Shown piece by piece: positions 35,177 to 46,830 of a DNA stretch of 64,000 nt. Where the stretch lies: NCBI GenBank assembly GCA_007258455.2, contig VDFB02193867.1:573600395-573664394 (forward strand). Direction: 5' to 3'. The notes under the pieces were generated by a model. That model saw nothing but the letters and a program-made list of their open reading frames with translations, was not told the DNA's origin and searched no databases. This stretch comes from Sequoia sempervirens (taxonomy: Eukaryota > Streptophyta > Pinopsida > Cupressales > Cupressaceae). Numbering within the stretch: position 1 is the first letter of the stretch; each line of letters starts with the position of its first letter. The translations under genes were made by a program, and so were the position numbers.

Positions 35177-36322
35177 TGTTGGAAGGGAGATACTCTTTGG
35201 TATAAAGAGTGTTTGTATCTTTGCAATAATTCCACTCTTAAACAAAAGATTCTCACATAGTTGCATGAGTCTCCAGTGGGTGGTCATTCAAGATTTTTGA
35301 AGACATATCATCGAGTCAAGCAATATTTTTTTTGGGAAGGGCTAAAAGGTGATGTTCAAAAGTTTGTGGCTGAATGTTTGGTTTGTCAAAGGAATAAAGG
35401 GGAGACAATTAAGACACCAGGTCTCTTGCAACCCTTATCTATTCCTAGCCAGCGTTGGGAAGAGGTATCCATGGACTTCATCACAGGGCTTCCCAAATCT
35501 AAAGGTCATAATGTCACCATGGTAGTAGTTGATTGCCTCACTAAATATGCACATTTCACTACATTATCACATCCTTTTATAGCAAGTGTAGTGGAAAAAT
35601 ATTTTTTGGAGAATATCCAAAAGCTACATGGTACACCTAAGGTTATTGTTAGTGATCACGATCCTATCTTCACTAGTCACTTTTGGAAAGATTTATTCTC
35701 ATGTTTGGGTACTCAATTGGCTCATAGCTCTTCATACCACCCTCAATTAGTTGGGAAAATTGAGGTTGTTAATAAGTGTTTGGAAGGATATCTACATTGT
35801 TTCACTTCATAGAAACAGTCTCAATGGGTAGATTGGCTACCACTTGCAGAATGGTGGTATAACACTTCTTTTCATAGCTCATAAAAAATGTCTCCATTTT
35901 TTGCACTTTATCGATATCGTCCTCCTTCCATCACATCATCAATAAAGGTGTCACCAAGAGTTTAGGCAGTAGAAGACCACTTGCTTCATCAAAAACAAGT
36001 ACTTTCAGGACTCAAGGAGAATTTAACCATGGCACAAAATTGAATGAAACAACCGGTAGACCAACATCGTAGTGAAAGAAGTTTTGAAGTTGGGGATTGG
36101 GTCTTCTTGAGATTGCAGCCTTATAAGAAAATCTCACTAAAGCAACAAAAAAAGAATAATAAGTTGTCTCCAAGGTATTATGGTCCATACCAAATCTTGC
36201 AAAAGATCGGTAGTGTTGCCTACAAGCTAGATTTGTCACCAACAACAAAGATACATCCAGTTTTCCATGTTTCCTGTTTGAAGAAGGTAATTGGGCATAA
36301 TATTCCCACTCAAACAACATGA
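35177..36322 (+). pseudogene. Element E integrase
   Basis: After the second target-repeat copy the text resumes with LKQKILT, then HESPVGGHSRFLKTYHRV and CLVCQRNKGE (zinc binding HHCC), VSMDFITGLPKSKGHN (first Asp), VIVSDHDPIFTSHFW (second Asp) and SSYHPQLVGKIEVVNKCLEGYL (Glu). The C-terminal part has VGDWVFLRLQPYKK, SPRYYGPYQILQKIGSVAYK and IHPVFHVSCLKK. In-frame stops are at 35250 (just before the His motif), 35810, 35881, 35963 and 36041. Confidence 0.88.
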
Positions 36323-36392
36323 CCAAAGCTCGATGAAGAAGGAAGAATCATTTTGGAACCAGAGTGCATTTGTCAAACACACACAAAGAAGT

Positions 36393-36534
36393 TGAGAATA
36401 GAACTCTCACTGAGTATCTCATCAAATGGAAGAATTTACCAGTTGAAGATGCCACATGGGAGGATGAGGAGTTCATTCAAAAGAATCCAAACTTGATTAG
36501 CATTGAGGACAATGCTTCTTTGAACAAGGGGGCA
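36393..36534 (+). pseudogene. Element E chromodomain
   Basis: In a frame shifted by one from integrase: NRTLTEYLIKWKNLP, then VEDATWEDEEFIQKNP, the classical chromodomain core (LIKWK, ATWE). In chromoviruses this domain steers integration toward marked heterochromatin. It ends in a stop at the LTR border: the TGA overlaps the TG of the 3' LTR, and AAGGGGGC (36527-36534) serves as purine tract. Confidence 0.85.
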
Positions 36535-36880
36535 TGATATGCCCTTAATATTAGTGTACATCGGGTTATGAATAGTTGGCTTGTGGCTATCTTAACTCTC
36601 TATTAAGTCATATTATCATTAGTATATTGTTATTTAGTTGTTTAGGTCAGCCTAAGACTTATATAGGTGTGTCTAAGTCGGCCTAGGTGATATCCTAGGC
36701 ATAAATAGGTATATATAGGAGGTTGTGAGTCTTATTTCATCATCAAGTTGTGAAGTGTGTTCTCATTAGAGATATTTGGAGGTTTTCCCCCTCGAAGTGG
36801 CTTGTTATTCTTAGTTATTATCAAGTATTTTTAGCATATTTCATATCATATTCTTCTATTGTTCAAGTTATTTCATAACA
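36535..36880 (+). repeat. Element E 3' LTR
   Basis: Starts TGATATGCCC, ends TTTCATAACA; TATATATAGG at 36710-36719. It is followed by the CATAC target duplication. Confidence 0.92.
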
Positions 36881-36885
36881 CATAC

Positions 36886-38010
36886 ACATGTTTTTCCATT
36901 ACGAAGTAATTCAATTCAACATGTCAAAAGAACTTGTTGAAGAAAGCTATTGGTTGTTCATATCCATCATTTTTTTTGTAGTAGAACAAAATCAATGGTA
37001 TAAAATGAGAAAGAAAAATAGTTGGAAAGGCTTTTAGTAATATGGGCTTGCTAGCATCGATGCCTTCTTTAGTGCATCTTTTATTTCTACAAAGGAGTCA
37101 CTTGATTCCTTTTTATAGCTTCATGATTGTCTTTTATTTAAAAAAATTTAGATGACTTTCGTTTTCTTTGCAAATTTAAGAATTAACCTCTTCCATAAAA
37201 TTTATCTGCCCAAAGAATGATTAGATTGCATTGCTATTTTGGGTTGAGGGATGGCTTCAATTTCTTTAACACATTTTGGATCAATCCTCACCCCTTAAAC
37301 ATAATATGTCTAATAATCTTGCCTTCTTTCATGCAAAAAATACATTTCTTGGGATTCAAATAAATACCATACTCTAAACATCTCTAGAAGATAAACTCTA
37401 AGCGCTTGGAATGAACATTTTGTTCCTTAGAGTATGTAGACAAATAATGTTGGTAGATAACCACAATTTCATTTATGAGGCCTATAAAGGTGACATCCAT
37501 AACTCTCTAGAATGTGTCTCCAACATTCTTGAATACAAATAAAATTTGAACATAAATAAATGTTTCCCATGGCATGGTGAAGGTTATTTTATGTTGTTCA
37601 AATTCCTCTACCACCATCTGATTGTATCTCGAGAAGTCATCCATCATGGACATCAACTCTAAACCTGTCACACACTTTAATAAATGATTCATACTATGTA
37701 ATGGATAATCATCCTTAGGGGACTTAACATTCATATAAATAAAATCTATGTGTAGCCTAATATCTCAAATTTCATTTCTTATAAGAACAAGGTTAGATAC
37801 CCACTCTAAATTCCTGATTGGTTTGATTATACTTTCCTCTTTCAACTTCATCAATTCCTTCTATATATTGAGGGGAAAGGGTGGGGTTTATGATTTTTTA
37901 TTCTATCTAAAGGGTTTTGTATTGGGTTCTAATGGAATGATATGCTAGAAAAAATCTTCCTTTAAGCCATCAATTCATCATATGACCATGCAAAACATTT
38001 TTTTAATAAC
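36886..38010 (-). pseudogene. Element C reverse transcriptase
   Basis: Reading leftward: EWVSNLVLIRNE, HIDFIYMNVKSPKDDYPLHS, MMDDFSRYNQMVVEEFE, then VIYQHYLSTYSKEQNVHSKR and YLNPKKCIFCMKEGKIIRHI. These are gypsy RT motifs in order. The catalytic YxDD has become YQHY, so both Asp are lost. It runs into RNase H, which is cut by element E at 36881. Confidence 0.75.
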
Positions 38011-39189
38011 TTTTCAATAATGCAACAAGCATATATTTCTCTATTGATTTTGTTTATTTTTATCAATGTAGATCACCTTAGGAGTTGATTTAGTTTCCAA
38101 GTTCACACCTTCAACATCCTCTTCACTACTTGACTCACTCTTTATTTTATAACAATCAACATTATCAAATATTCTCTCTAAAGAAAAAGACCTCTTGGAA
38201 TAGTTTTTTATTTGAGTTGTATAATTTCATTTTTAAAAAGAGACTCCTCATCTTCTTCATTTTATTTTACCATAGGTTTCCAATCAATAATATTATTCTC
38301 AAAACAATTAATACAATTCATGAACTCATAAATCTACCAATCATCATTAAATATTTGCCAATTGTAAATTTTATTATAATTTCTAGGCTTGGTAAGAATT
38401 TTAACACCATACTTGTAGTGAGGGGTAGCTAAGGAGGTATCAAAATTTGAATCTAATAAAACAATGGCATCGTCTATTTATTATCTTTCTCAAACTATTT
38501 GATGTCAAAATCATCAAACAGCTCAACAATATCCCACACAACATTCATGTGCATTCTTAATATTTTTTTTCTTTTGAGACATGTGTTCCCTTGACATGAG
38601 ACACTACAAGGTTTAAGTCACTATGTACTCTAATGCATTTAATCCCATATTTGGAATCCACATTCAATCCAAGAAACAAAGCTTCATATTCAACCATGTT
38701 ATTGATGCATTCAAAGTTCAATATGAATGTGAATTTATAATATATTTTTTTCTATTAGGTGACACCAATACAACTCTTGTGTCATTTCTTTCTCTTGAAC
38801 ATGCACCATAAAAATGCATGTTCCAAATGTCATCATTTTCATATATTAATGTGGGGGAAATAAATCAGGGTCTACTTTCTTTTCAAACTCATCATCACAA
38901 TAGATAACAAAATAATTTGGTTTAATGTCCAAGTAAAAAATTTCATTCTTTGCTTCATTTGGATTCTTCACTATACTTCGCATTTTATTTTTCCTATGTA
39001 ACTGGACTTCTTTTTTGTGTATTAATATAGTAACATAAGACAACTCTATCAAAATTCTACCACCAATTGAGGTTTCCCATTTCCTACACAACAACATACC
39101 CCATTTAGCTAAACAAATGACTATGATAATGTACATTATTTTTTTTACTAGGGAACATAGCAAGATACACTTCAACACCATTAACTACC
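38011..39189 (-). pseudogene. Element C protease-RT linker, degenerate
   Basis: AT-rich, with many stops. The frame 38846-39181 (FYLDIKPNYFVIYCDDEFEK) probably belongs to the polyprotein linker. No domain is clear. Confidence 0.35.
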
Positions 39190-39660
39190 CCAATTACATT
39201 TACTTCACAAGAATCCATGGAAAAAAATTGCCTGAAACTCGCAAGCCTAGTTGATTCATGACTTCTAAAGACATCACATTATTGGATGCTCCATAATTTA
39301 GCATGCAATTATGTATCAACCAACCATTTATTAGTAAATATGTGTAAATGGGTCAAATACCTATTTTTAATAATAAACATGATGCCCAAGTAAATATTAG
39401 GTTCTTGTTGAAAATCGGTTTCATCTACATTCTCTTTAGAAACATTTGCAACTTCACTTGGTTGATAAAAAATAGTTGGAGCATTGATATAAAGTAATGT
39501 TATTTCTCTATGTTCAAATATCCTCAATAATTCTCTAACTGGAACTTGAGCTTTCAAATGACCCAAAGCTTGAGCCATGTCAATCGAATGGTATGTTGGT
39601 AAGGGAGGAGACAATGAAATAGTCACATCATTAGTGTTAGGTATGAAAGGCATTACTCGA
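39190..39660 (-). pseudogene. Element C protease
   Basis: Near 39230-39320 the minus strand reads HNCMLNYGASNNVMSLEVMN, matching the retropepsin stretch in which the catalytic Asp of D-x-GAS is replaced by Tyr. Upstream, 39309-39653 holds ALGHLKAQVPVRELLRIFEH, a segment that precedes the protease in Tat-like elements. Inactive. Confidence 0.65.
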
Positions 39661-40496
39661 TCACTAACAACTTACCTTGTGTTGACTGTATTTTCAACTT
39701 CCTTAGCCACATTTTTTTTCTCATTTGTTGTTTGTTAACTTGAATCTATTTGGAATTATCTCCAACAACCTTTGATTTTTCCATGTTTTTGGTTGGGATA
39801 TTGACAATCTTGTGCTTAGGGACATATTTCTTTTGTACGGATGCATCTGGCATATGAATATTCTTTATAAGTAGTGACATCACTACAATCCTATTTGCAC
39901 TTCACTTTGAATTATTATCCTTTTGTTTTCCCTTGTATATTTGTGTAGTTAGCATGTATGGAATAACAACACCTCCAACCTAACCTGTAGAAACTACCTA
40001 CCTATTTCTTATTTGGTAATGACTTTGGACTTACATGATAATTTCTCTAGTGAGAGCCTTGATATCTTCATCAAAAGGTTTTTCTCTTTTATACCTCTAT
40101 TGTATTTGTTCCTTGAGTTGATTAAATTATTTTCTTGGTAGCTCATACTACACATGATGGTTGTCATAATCATATTGAAATCAATCCTCTTCTTCATATA
40201 TCCACACCATCATCCTCATACCATTTGGGTGTACCATATTCTCCTTGGAAACCTTTCCCTTCTATAATTATTACAACAACATATTTCAATAGATCACGAG
40301 GCAAGTAGCATATGTCACGCCAAAATGAATCTTATTGAATATTCATGTGATCCTTACTCAAGGGACCAAGACTGTGTCTCTCATAGTATCCTTGGTTCAT
40401 ATTCCTTGGAACCACTTTCTTATCATTTGGTTTGGGTCTTTTAGACCAATCATAATTTGAAGACATGTTATGAAATCTTTGAGCTTCATTGAAGTG
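39661..40496 (-). pseudogene. Element C gag, C-terminal part
   Basis: Continues the gag of 46216-46830 across the LINE insertion: NNVSTHFNEAQRFHNMSSN, then basic and Tyr/Asn-rich text toward 40000. Stops are frequent. Confidence 0.5.
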
Positions 40497-40511
40497 TGTA
40501 GAAACATTATT

Positions 40512-40859
40512 TTGATTATATGGGAAAAGCAGGTTTTGAAGGGACCTGAAGCCCTTTACAACTGAACATACAAAATTTTGCTTAAAGATAAAAACATTAA
40601 ACCATTAGCAGCAGCCATCAGCAAAAAAATATCAAAACAATAGTAAACAAATAGAAACCTAGCAGTAAGAAAAACACAAAATTGGACACTATTTCATGTT
40701 CCTTAAGGTGTTAGCCACCTCAAGTTCCTAGTTCTGATGAAGATTGATCATGTCCATTAGCTCCTTCTTCTCATCCTCAAAGGATTTCCTCAAGTTACCC
40801 TTCCCTCTAGTAGCAACGCCTTTAGCATCATCCTTACTAGCCTTTTTCCCTTTTCCTTT
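40512..40859 (-). other. LINE 1 3' end
   Basis: Minus-strand text near 40541-40580 reads GGGCTTCAGGTCCCTTCAAAACC, similar in style to plant LINE 3' ends; there is only a weak A-rich tail next to the target repeat. No coding motif. Confidence 0.5.
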
Positions 40860-42480
40860 TGCAACTGGGTCCTTCTCCATTAGCTCGGTAAAGTAGACCT
40901 AGTTTTCACTAAGCTCACTAATCTTGCAGAATAGGACCTCCAAGGAATCAACACTATTCTCAATGGAAATGTGGCAGACATGTAGAAATTTTTTGATGTC
41001 TGTGTTGGTTTCCAAAACCTTAGCCTCCAATTCAAAGAAACACTTCTAACATAAGGACTTGAAGTCGAAAAAGAACACTCTAAATCCACAATACTATTAA
41101 TCAAAATATCTGATGGAGCACCCTTCAGCATATTTTGCACATTTTCCTTAATCCCCTAATCTTGATATTCACCCTATTGAATTCCTAAATATTCCACTTC
41201 GCCAACTTAAAAGTGCTAGTGGCTCCAGCACATGCCATGTCAAGGAGCTCGAACATTGAGGTGGTCTCATCATTCAGGTGTGAGAAATCCTCATACAACA
41301 GGTTTACCTTAAGCAGCTATGGCTTGCCTAGCCTCAAATTAACTCCCTCCTCCTGCACAAACTTCTCAATAGAAGACAACACACTTGGAGTTTTTCAAAC
41401 CAAGGAGTCATCAATTTCAACCATCTTCTCCTCAACATCCTCCTTGCAATGCTCCATGGCATCCTTTAAAACATCTTTCGGCACCTGATTTATCAACTTA
41501 GAAATATGCTTGGAATCCCTTTTAGTCTTTTCCTTGACCTCCATAACCACTACATTATCTTGTAGACCTTCCTCCTTACCACCTACTACAACATAATCCT
41601 GCCCATTAAACACCACATTGTCCTTAGACCTAGAATCTCCAGAACCCACATCTGTATCGTTGTCAACAAACTGGGACTCTGACTCCTGAAGAATAATCTT
41701 CTTGGTAGCCCATTTTCCTTTAGGGTTTCCCTTCTTTCTCTTCTTAGAAGGGGCAACCACAGGAGAAGAAGACCCATCCTCACCCTCCTCATTTCATTCC
41801 TCCTCCCCAGCAGCACTGGTGTCTGAACCAGTCGAAAGGGAGGCATCATTGGTGGCCTTTCCCTTGCCCTTAATTGATTTAGCAGGGATGAGGGCTCTCA
41901 CATGCTCCATTATGAGCAAGATGAGGCCCTTGTGCAACACTAGCACCCTCCTATTTTTCAAATGTGCATACACAGACACCTCCAATGATGACAAGAGAAA
42001 GAAAGGAAACGAAATAAAAATCCCATGTCTGAAATGATTCAACAAGGTGAAATGATGGCCTAAAATTGCAGTAAACTGGCCTTCAAGGGTAACATACCAC
42101 ATGATAATCTCCACAATATCTACCCATATTTTCTTTAAAGACGTTCATTCATAGCCCCAAGACGACATCTTGATAAGCTTTTTCCGTTCATCATCCTTAA
42201 AGAATTAGGCCATTGCCTCCTCAGTGTGCTTCTTATCCTTAAATAATTTGTGGCCCACTAAAGGAAAATCAGTAATAGCAACTATAAACTCCTCATTAAT
42301 CTCAAACACCATACCCTTAACCTATAGCTTATAATTATTCCAATATGAAACAAATTTTGCTGAAGCCTTGGGATCATGGTCGTGGAGCCTTTCCAGGAAA
42401 GATGTGAAGTTTCCATGCTCAAGAATCATCCAAATATTATGATTCTTCCTCAAACTAGTACAGGAATGGGGCTCAATTAT
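40860..42480 (-). pseudogene. Extra ORF downstream of LINE 1 RNase H
   Basis: Broken frame of about 500 codons on the minus strand. From the N-terminal side: FTSFLERLHDHDPKASAKFV, then KGMVFEINEEFIVAITDFPL, WYVTLEGQFTAILGHHFTLL, NHFRHGIFISFPFFLLSSLE and RVLVLHKGLILLIMEHVRAL. A Ser/Glu-rich part and a basic stretch (PSKKRKKGNPKGKW) follow, then a Lys/Asp/Glu-rich, coiled-coil-like tail (41395-41600). The globular part resembles hypothetical transposon-associated plant proteins I recall as a type but cannot name. It could be a LINE ORF1-like protein, a captured host gene, or a separate element nested in the LINE 3' UTR. Confidence 0.55.
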
Positions 42481-42644
42481 GCTTCAATCACCCCCCATAT
42501 TCATAATTACTAGAAGTAGAAACTCGCGGATAGACTTTTGACTGAGAGCCAACAAGCAAAGGAATACCCACAAAGCGTGCGACTATAATGTAGGTATAAA
42601 TGTTAATATTAATCCAAAAAATGTGTTCATCCATATCCATCATT

Positions 42645-45600
42645 TCACAATAACACCCTAGCATCCTTGAGAAGGAGGGAGTACTCCTCCCATTCCTTAA
42701 AATCATTACTTTTGATAGCCTCATTAGTAAAGAAATCCGCCAATGAGTTGCCCTCACAATAGATATGAGTGACATGAGTTTCCTCACAAGATATTAGCAT
42801 CATTGTAGCATCCTTAATCAACTGATTGATAGTCCAAATAGGATTTTGGACACCACGTAGGTAGTTAATAATGTTTAGTGAATCTCCTTCCACCCAAATT
42901 TTAGAGTAGCCCTTTTCCAAGGCCAATTTAATACTAATGAACGCAGCCTTAGCTTCCACATGGTGATTGGTCTGATTTACCAATGCGAGTGCCACCACAC
43001 CCAAGAACCTACCAATATCATTCCTCAACACCCCTTGACATCCTACAGGCCTAGGGTTACCCTTGGCTGCCCCATAAAAATTAATCTTAACCCACCCTGG
43101 AGGTGGGGGCTTCCACTTAGTACTCAATCTAGCATTGAGACTGGACTTAACAACTTCAAATAGAAAAAGGGAAATCTTCCAATTAGTAATCACCACTAAA
43201 TAATACCCAGCCAGGCAAGAGGACGAGGTATAATGCATAGAGTTAGAGCCATGAAGAGAAAAGTTCTCCACAATAGCCTTACGAACCTTGATAAAGACAT
43301 TGTCCACCTTGAGTTTAGAATCACGAAAAATTCTATTATTACATTATTTCCAAATATCCTAGGCAATGTGTAGGGCCATGATATGCCAAAGCCTTCAAAG
43401 AATGGGAGAAGACGAGGGGAACTTCCTTTGATCCAAAAAGCTGCAAAGAGAGCTCGAGAAGACCCAATCCAAATTCCAAAGGGCAAGAAATTTACTCCAG
43501 ATGAGTGAAGAAAAGTTACAACCAAGGAAAAGTTGAAAGCACTCTCTACATCAGATTCACAAAGCACACATCTATTAGGAATTGAAAATCCCCTTTTAAA
43601 AATATTGTCCCGAGTTAGCACTTTACTTTGCATTAGCAGCCAGAAAAAGACATTCACCTTAGGGATCAACAACTTATTCCATAATTTCCCTAGAAAGGAA
43701 AGCGGCCAAGCTTCTCTAAATAATTGACAAAGACCGAGGCCACATAAAACTTACCATTAGAGTAAGGGGCCCAAATCACACGATCAGATCTCAAAAAAAG
43801 AGGAATCCTGATGTTAGCCAAGAAATCCCAAAGAACAATCAATGAAGGTTCCCAATCTTGAAAATCTTTCCACGCACCATTATGGATATATCCTGCCACC
43901 TTGTCACCAAAGAGGAATTTGAAAATAGGAACAATAGGAGGGGACCACTAAAAATTGATTAGAGGCTCATTATCACACCAAAAATCTTCCCAAAACATAA
44001 TTTTGGAACCATCACCCAACAGCCACTTAACACCTTTAGTAATCAGCTCCTTGCAGAGGATGATATTTCTCCAAAAATAAGAGCCCACGGGGATAGCATT
44101 AGAAACCAACATATCCCAAGGTCTCCCCACACTAGATAAATATTTATTTTTGACCAGAGAATCCCAACCCACCTCCCCACTGAGGAGCCTCCAAATGTTC
44201 TTCAAGAGTAAAGCCTTGTTAAAAGATCTAATATTTCTAATGCCCAAACCACCCCACTTCTTTGGCCTGCACACCAGGTCCCACGCCACAAGTAGAATTT
44301 TGGACTTGGCTTCAACCCCTGACCACAAAAACCTTCTCATAATTTGCTCCATTTTCTCCTCAAATTTAGCAAGTATTATAAATAAACGCATGGCATACAG
44401 GGGGAGTTTCTGAAGAGTAGACAAGATAAGTTGCACTTTCCCTGCTTGGCTGAGAAGCAATCCCTTCCAACCAGCCAACTTCCTACTAAACTTGTCCAGG
44501 AGTCCAAGCCAGAAAGAATCTGGGGTCTTGGAAACACATAAGGGAAGACCCAAATAGGTCAAAGGCAAATCACCTTGATTGTAGGATAAGATCCTAGTCA
44601 GCTTCAATTAGAGGAAATCTAGGGTATTGAGGAAGAAAATTTGACTCTTGGGAAGATTGAAACACTTCCCAAAAGCCTTCTCATAAGCCTTAATCAGCAC
44701 CTTGATATCCATTATGAACATAAGAATCATCCATCAAGATTGAATCATCAACAAATTGTTGATGAGTAACAGGCTCACATCTGGAAGGAGTGAGACCCTT
44801 CAAGGAGGCAGTAGTTAACACCTTCTAAATATTTTGGCTGAGAACTTCTGCCATTAAAATGAACATCAATGGGGAGATAGGGTCTCCCTACCTCAACCCA
44901 CATGAGCTCCAGAAAAATGGTGAAGGAGATCCATTCACAATAACAACAAAAGAGGAAGTCGAGATAAGTTATTCCACGAGTTGCAGAAACTTATGGAAAA
45001 AACCAAAACGCAACAGAATTTCCAACAAGAACTTCCAACTGACCCTGTTGTATGCCTTGAGAAGGTCTAGCTTAAGGAAAAAACATGGCTTCTTATTGGC
45101 ATTAAGAGAGTGATCAAGCTCATGGATTGTAATTATAGAATCCAAGATTTGACAACCCCTAACAAAACCACTTTGGTGTTTAGAAATCAAATCAAGCAAA
45201 ATCCTCTGGAGCCTAGTAGCCAAACCTTAGAGAATGTCTTGTAAATAGAATTATAGAGGTTGAATGGTCTGAAATCCCCAAAGCCATTAGCATCAGTAGT
45301 CATAGGGATCAAAACAATGAAGGTTGCATTCAACTCTTTAAGAAATCTTTTGGATCCAAAAAACTCCTTGGTAGCATTGATAACATCCTCTACTACAATA
45401 TCCCAACAATATTGAAAAAATAGAAAAGGGAAGCCATCAGGCCCAAGGGCCTTGTTACCTTCAAAGGAAAATACAACCTCCTTAATTTCAATTGAAGAAG
45501 GAATAACAACCAGTTCGCTATTCAGATGCTCTATGACAAGCTAAGGGATAACATCAAGAGAAGCCTTCACACAATGTTGGTCCCAAACTAAGTCATTCTT

Positions 45601-46200
45601 GAGTAAATGCTCAAAAAAATTAGCAACATCCCTTCTAATAGCCCCCTCATCAGTCAATAGCGAACCATCGGTCAGGATGGAAGGGATCATGTTCTTAGAT
45701 TTGTGTCTGAGGGTAGTAAGATGGAAAAACTTAGAATTTTGATCCCTGGACTTGAGCCAAATAGCACGAGATCCTTGCCTCCAGAAGTCTTCCTCTTTAG
45801 CAACAATGTCATGAAGTTATGCCAAGAGAGATTCCTCGCTCAATTGAAGCTCCTTCGACAGGCCCTTAGATTGGATTTCCCCTTGAGCAAGATCCAACCA
45901 ATGAATAAGAGACTTCTTAGAGTCAAAGATGTGACCAAAAGAATCCTTATTCCACTTCTTGAGATTTATCTTCACAAATTCCAATTTCTTAGCAACTTTG
46001 AACATCGCACTCCCATCAATGTGCACTTTCCACCAGCTTCTAATGCAATCCATGAAGCTGGAATCCCTCAACCACATAGCTTCAAAAATAAAAGTAATTT
46101 TTTTTCTACCCCCAACCTTGTTAGCCACAAATGAGATGGGGAAATGGTCAAAGCCACACCCTGTGATCGAAGAGAGAGGACAAGCAAAGTCCGAAAACCA
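42645..46200 (-). pseudogene. LINE 1 ORF2: endonuclease end, RT, zinc finger, RNase H
   Basis: Endonuclease tail near 46100-46200 (CGFDHFPISFVANKV, the SDH motif here FDH). Linker WLKSRDQNSKFFH. RT with NKALGPDGFPFLFFQ, KELNATFIVLIP and the catalytic box FVDDSILM (FADD in most relatives) near 44750. Thumb region 43948-44607 (LPLTYLGLPLCVSKTPDSFW; MRRFLWSG; WGGLGIRNI). Zinc finger near 43550 (CVLCESDVESAF). RNase H at 42645-43100: NFYGAAKGNPRPVGCQG with Asn-Phe-Tyr where the first catalytic Asp should be, EAKAAFISIKLAL, VEGDSLNIINYL and NSLADFFTNEA. Multiple stops and shifts. Confidence 0.88.
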
Positions 46201-46215
46201 TGTAGCAACATTGTT

Positions 46216-46830
46216 AGAAGATACTAGCTTCTCATTTTTTATGAATTTATAAGAGAGATCCTTCATAGCCCCCATTAACTTGTCTAAGTTATCCTTAGGA
46301 GTGAGGGGCTTGCTATAATTTTTTGCATCTAGTTTCTAAATTTTTATATCAACTCTTGTAGTGTCTATACCATATGATTTTATGTTGTTCTCTTTATTTC
46401 TAGCCATGGCATAACCTTCCCTTAATGTTTGAGGGTTATTTTCTACTAAAAAATAGCCCAATTTGGCATCAAATGCTCCATAATATAAAACAAGGCATAT
46501 AAGCTCAATTGGCCTCACATGGGGAGGCACTTTCCTCATTTTCATCACAAACCTATTGTTGAAATCAACAATAGTTGCATTGACCCCTTTCTTAATAGTA
46601 ATCAGCTCATGGATTATAAATGTTGGATCCACTCTTTTTCCATGTTATAATTTAAAAAATCTCATAAACTTGTCCAATGAGTCTATACTACTATCTAGAA
46701 GGCTTGTGTACCATACTTTTTCAATCTCTACCAATGACTACACAAATAGTTTCACCATAAAATCTCCATCTTCTATTTCATATTCATCTATCACATTGAT
46801 GAAATATCTCGTTACTTATTAGTGACACAA
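46216..46830 (-). pseudogene. Element C gag, capsid part
   Basis: From 46632 leftward: MDPTFIIHELITIKKGVNAT, FNNRFVMKMRKVPPHVRP, FDAKLGYFLVENNPQTLREG and AMARNKENNI, typical of gypsy gag capsid. It then passes DKLMGAMKDLSYKFIKNEKL up to the LINE 1 target repeat. Continued at 40496. Confidence 0.7.

Larger units (their letters stand above)
25794..36880 (+). mobile_element. Element E: Ty3/gypsy chromovirus
   Basis: Two 346-bp LTRs (25794-26139 and 36535-36880) differ at about ten positions by eye. Flanks CATAC (25789-25793) and CATAC (36881-36885) are an exact target duplication. The order gag, CCHC knuckle, protease, RT, RNase H, integrase, chromodomain identifies a plant chromovirus. It has taken two later insertions: a solo B-type LTR (27503-31788) and a LINE tail (33987-35176). 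Without them it is about 5.6 kb, a usual size for the group. A frameshift before RT and several stops make it inactive. Confidence 0.92.
40512..46200 (-). mobile_element. LINE 1: 5'-truncated LINE with an extra 3' ORF
   Basis: Flanked by 15-base direct repeats TGTAGAAACATTATT (40497-40511) and TGTAGCAACATTGTT (46201-46215), two mismatches, and inserted in the gag of element C, whose text resumes on both sides. Read on the minus strand it starts inside the endonuclease, then RT, zinc finger, RNase H, and after that about 1.6 kb with another decayed reading frame before a 3' end at 40512. The 5' truncation is usual for LINEs. The long downstream segment is not. Confidence 0.85.

Noticed and set aside
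31794..36534. Endogenous pararetrovirus
   Set aside because: Flanking LTRs with target duplications, an integrase and a chromodomain mark it as a Ty3/gypsy retrotransposon; no movement-protein motif was seen.
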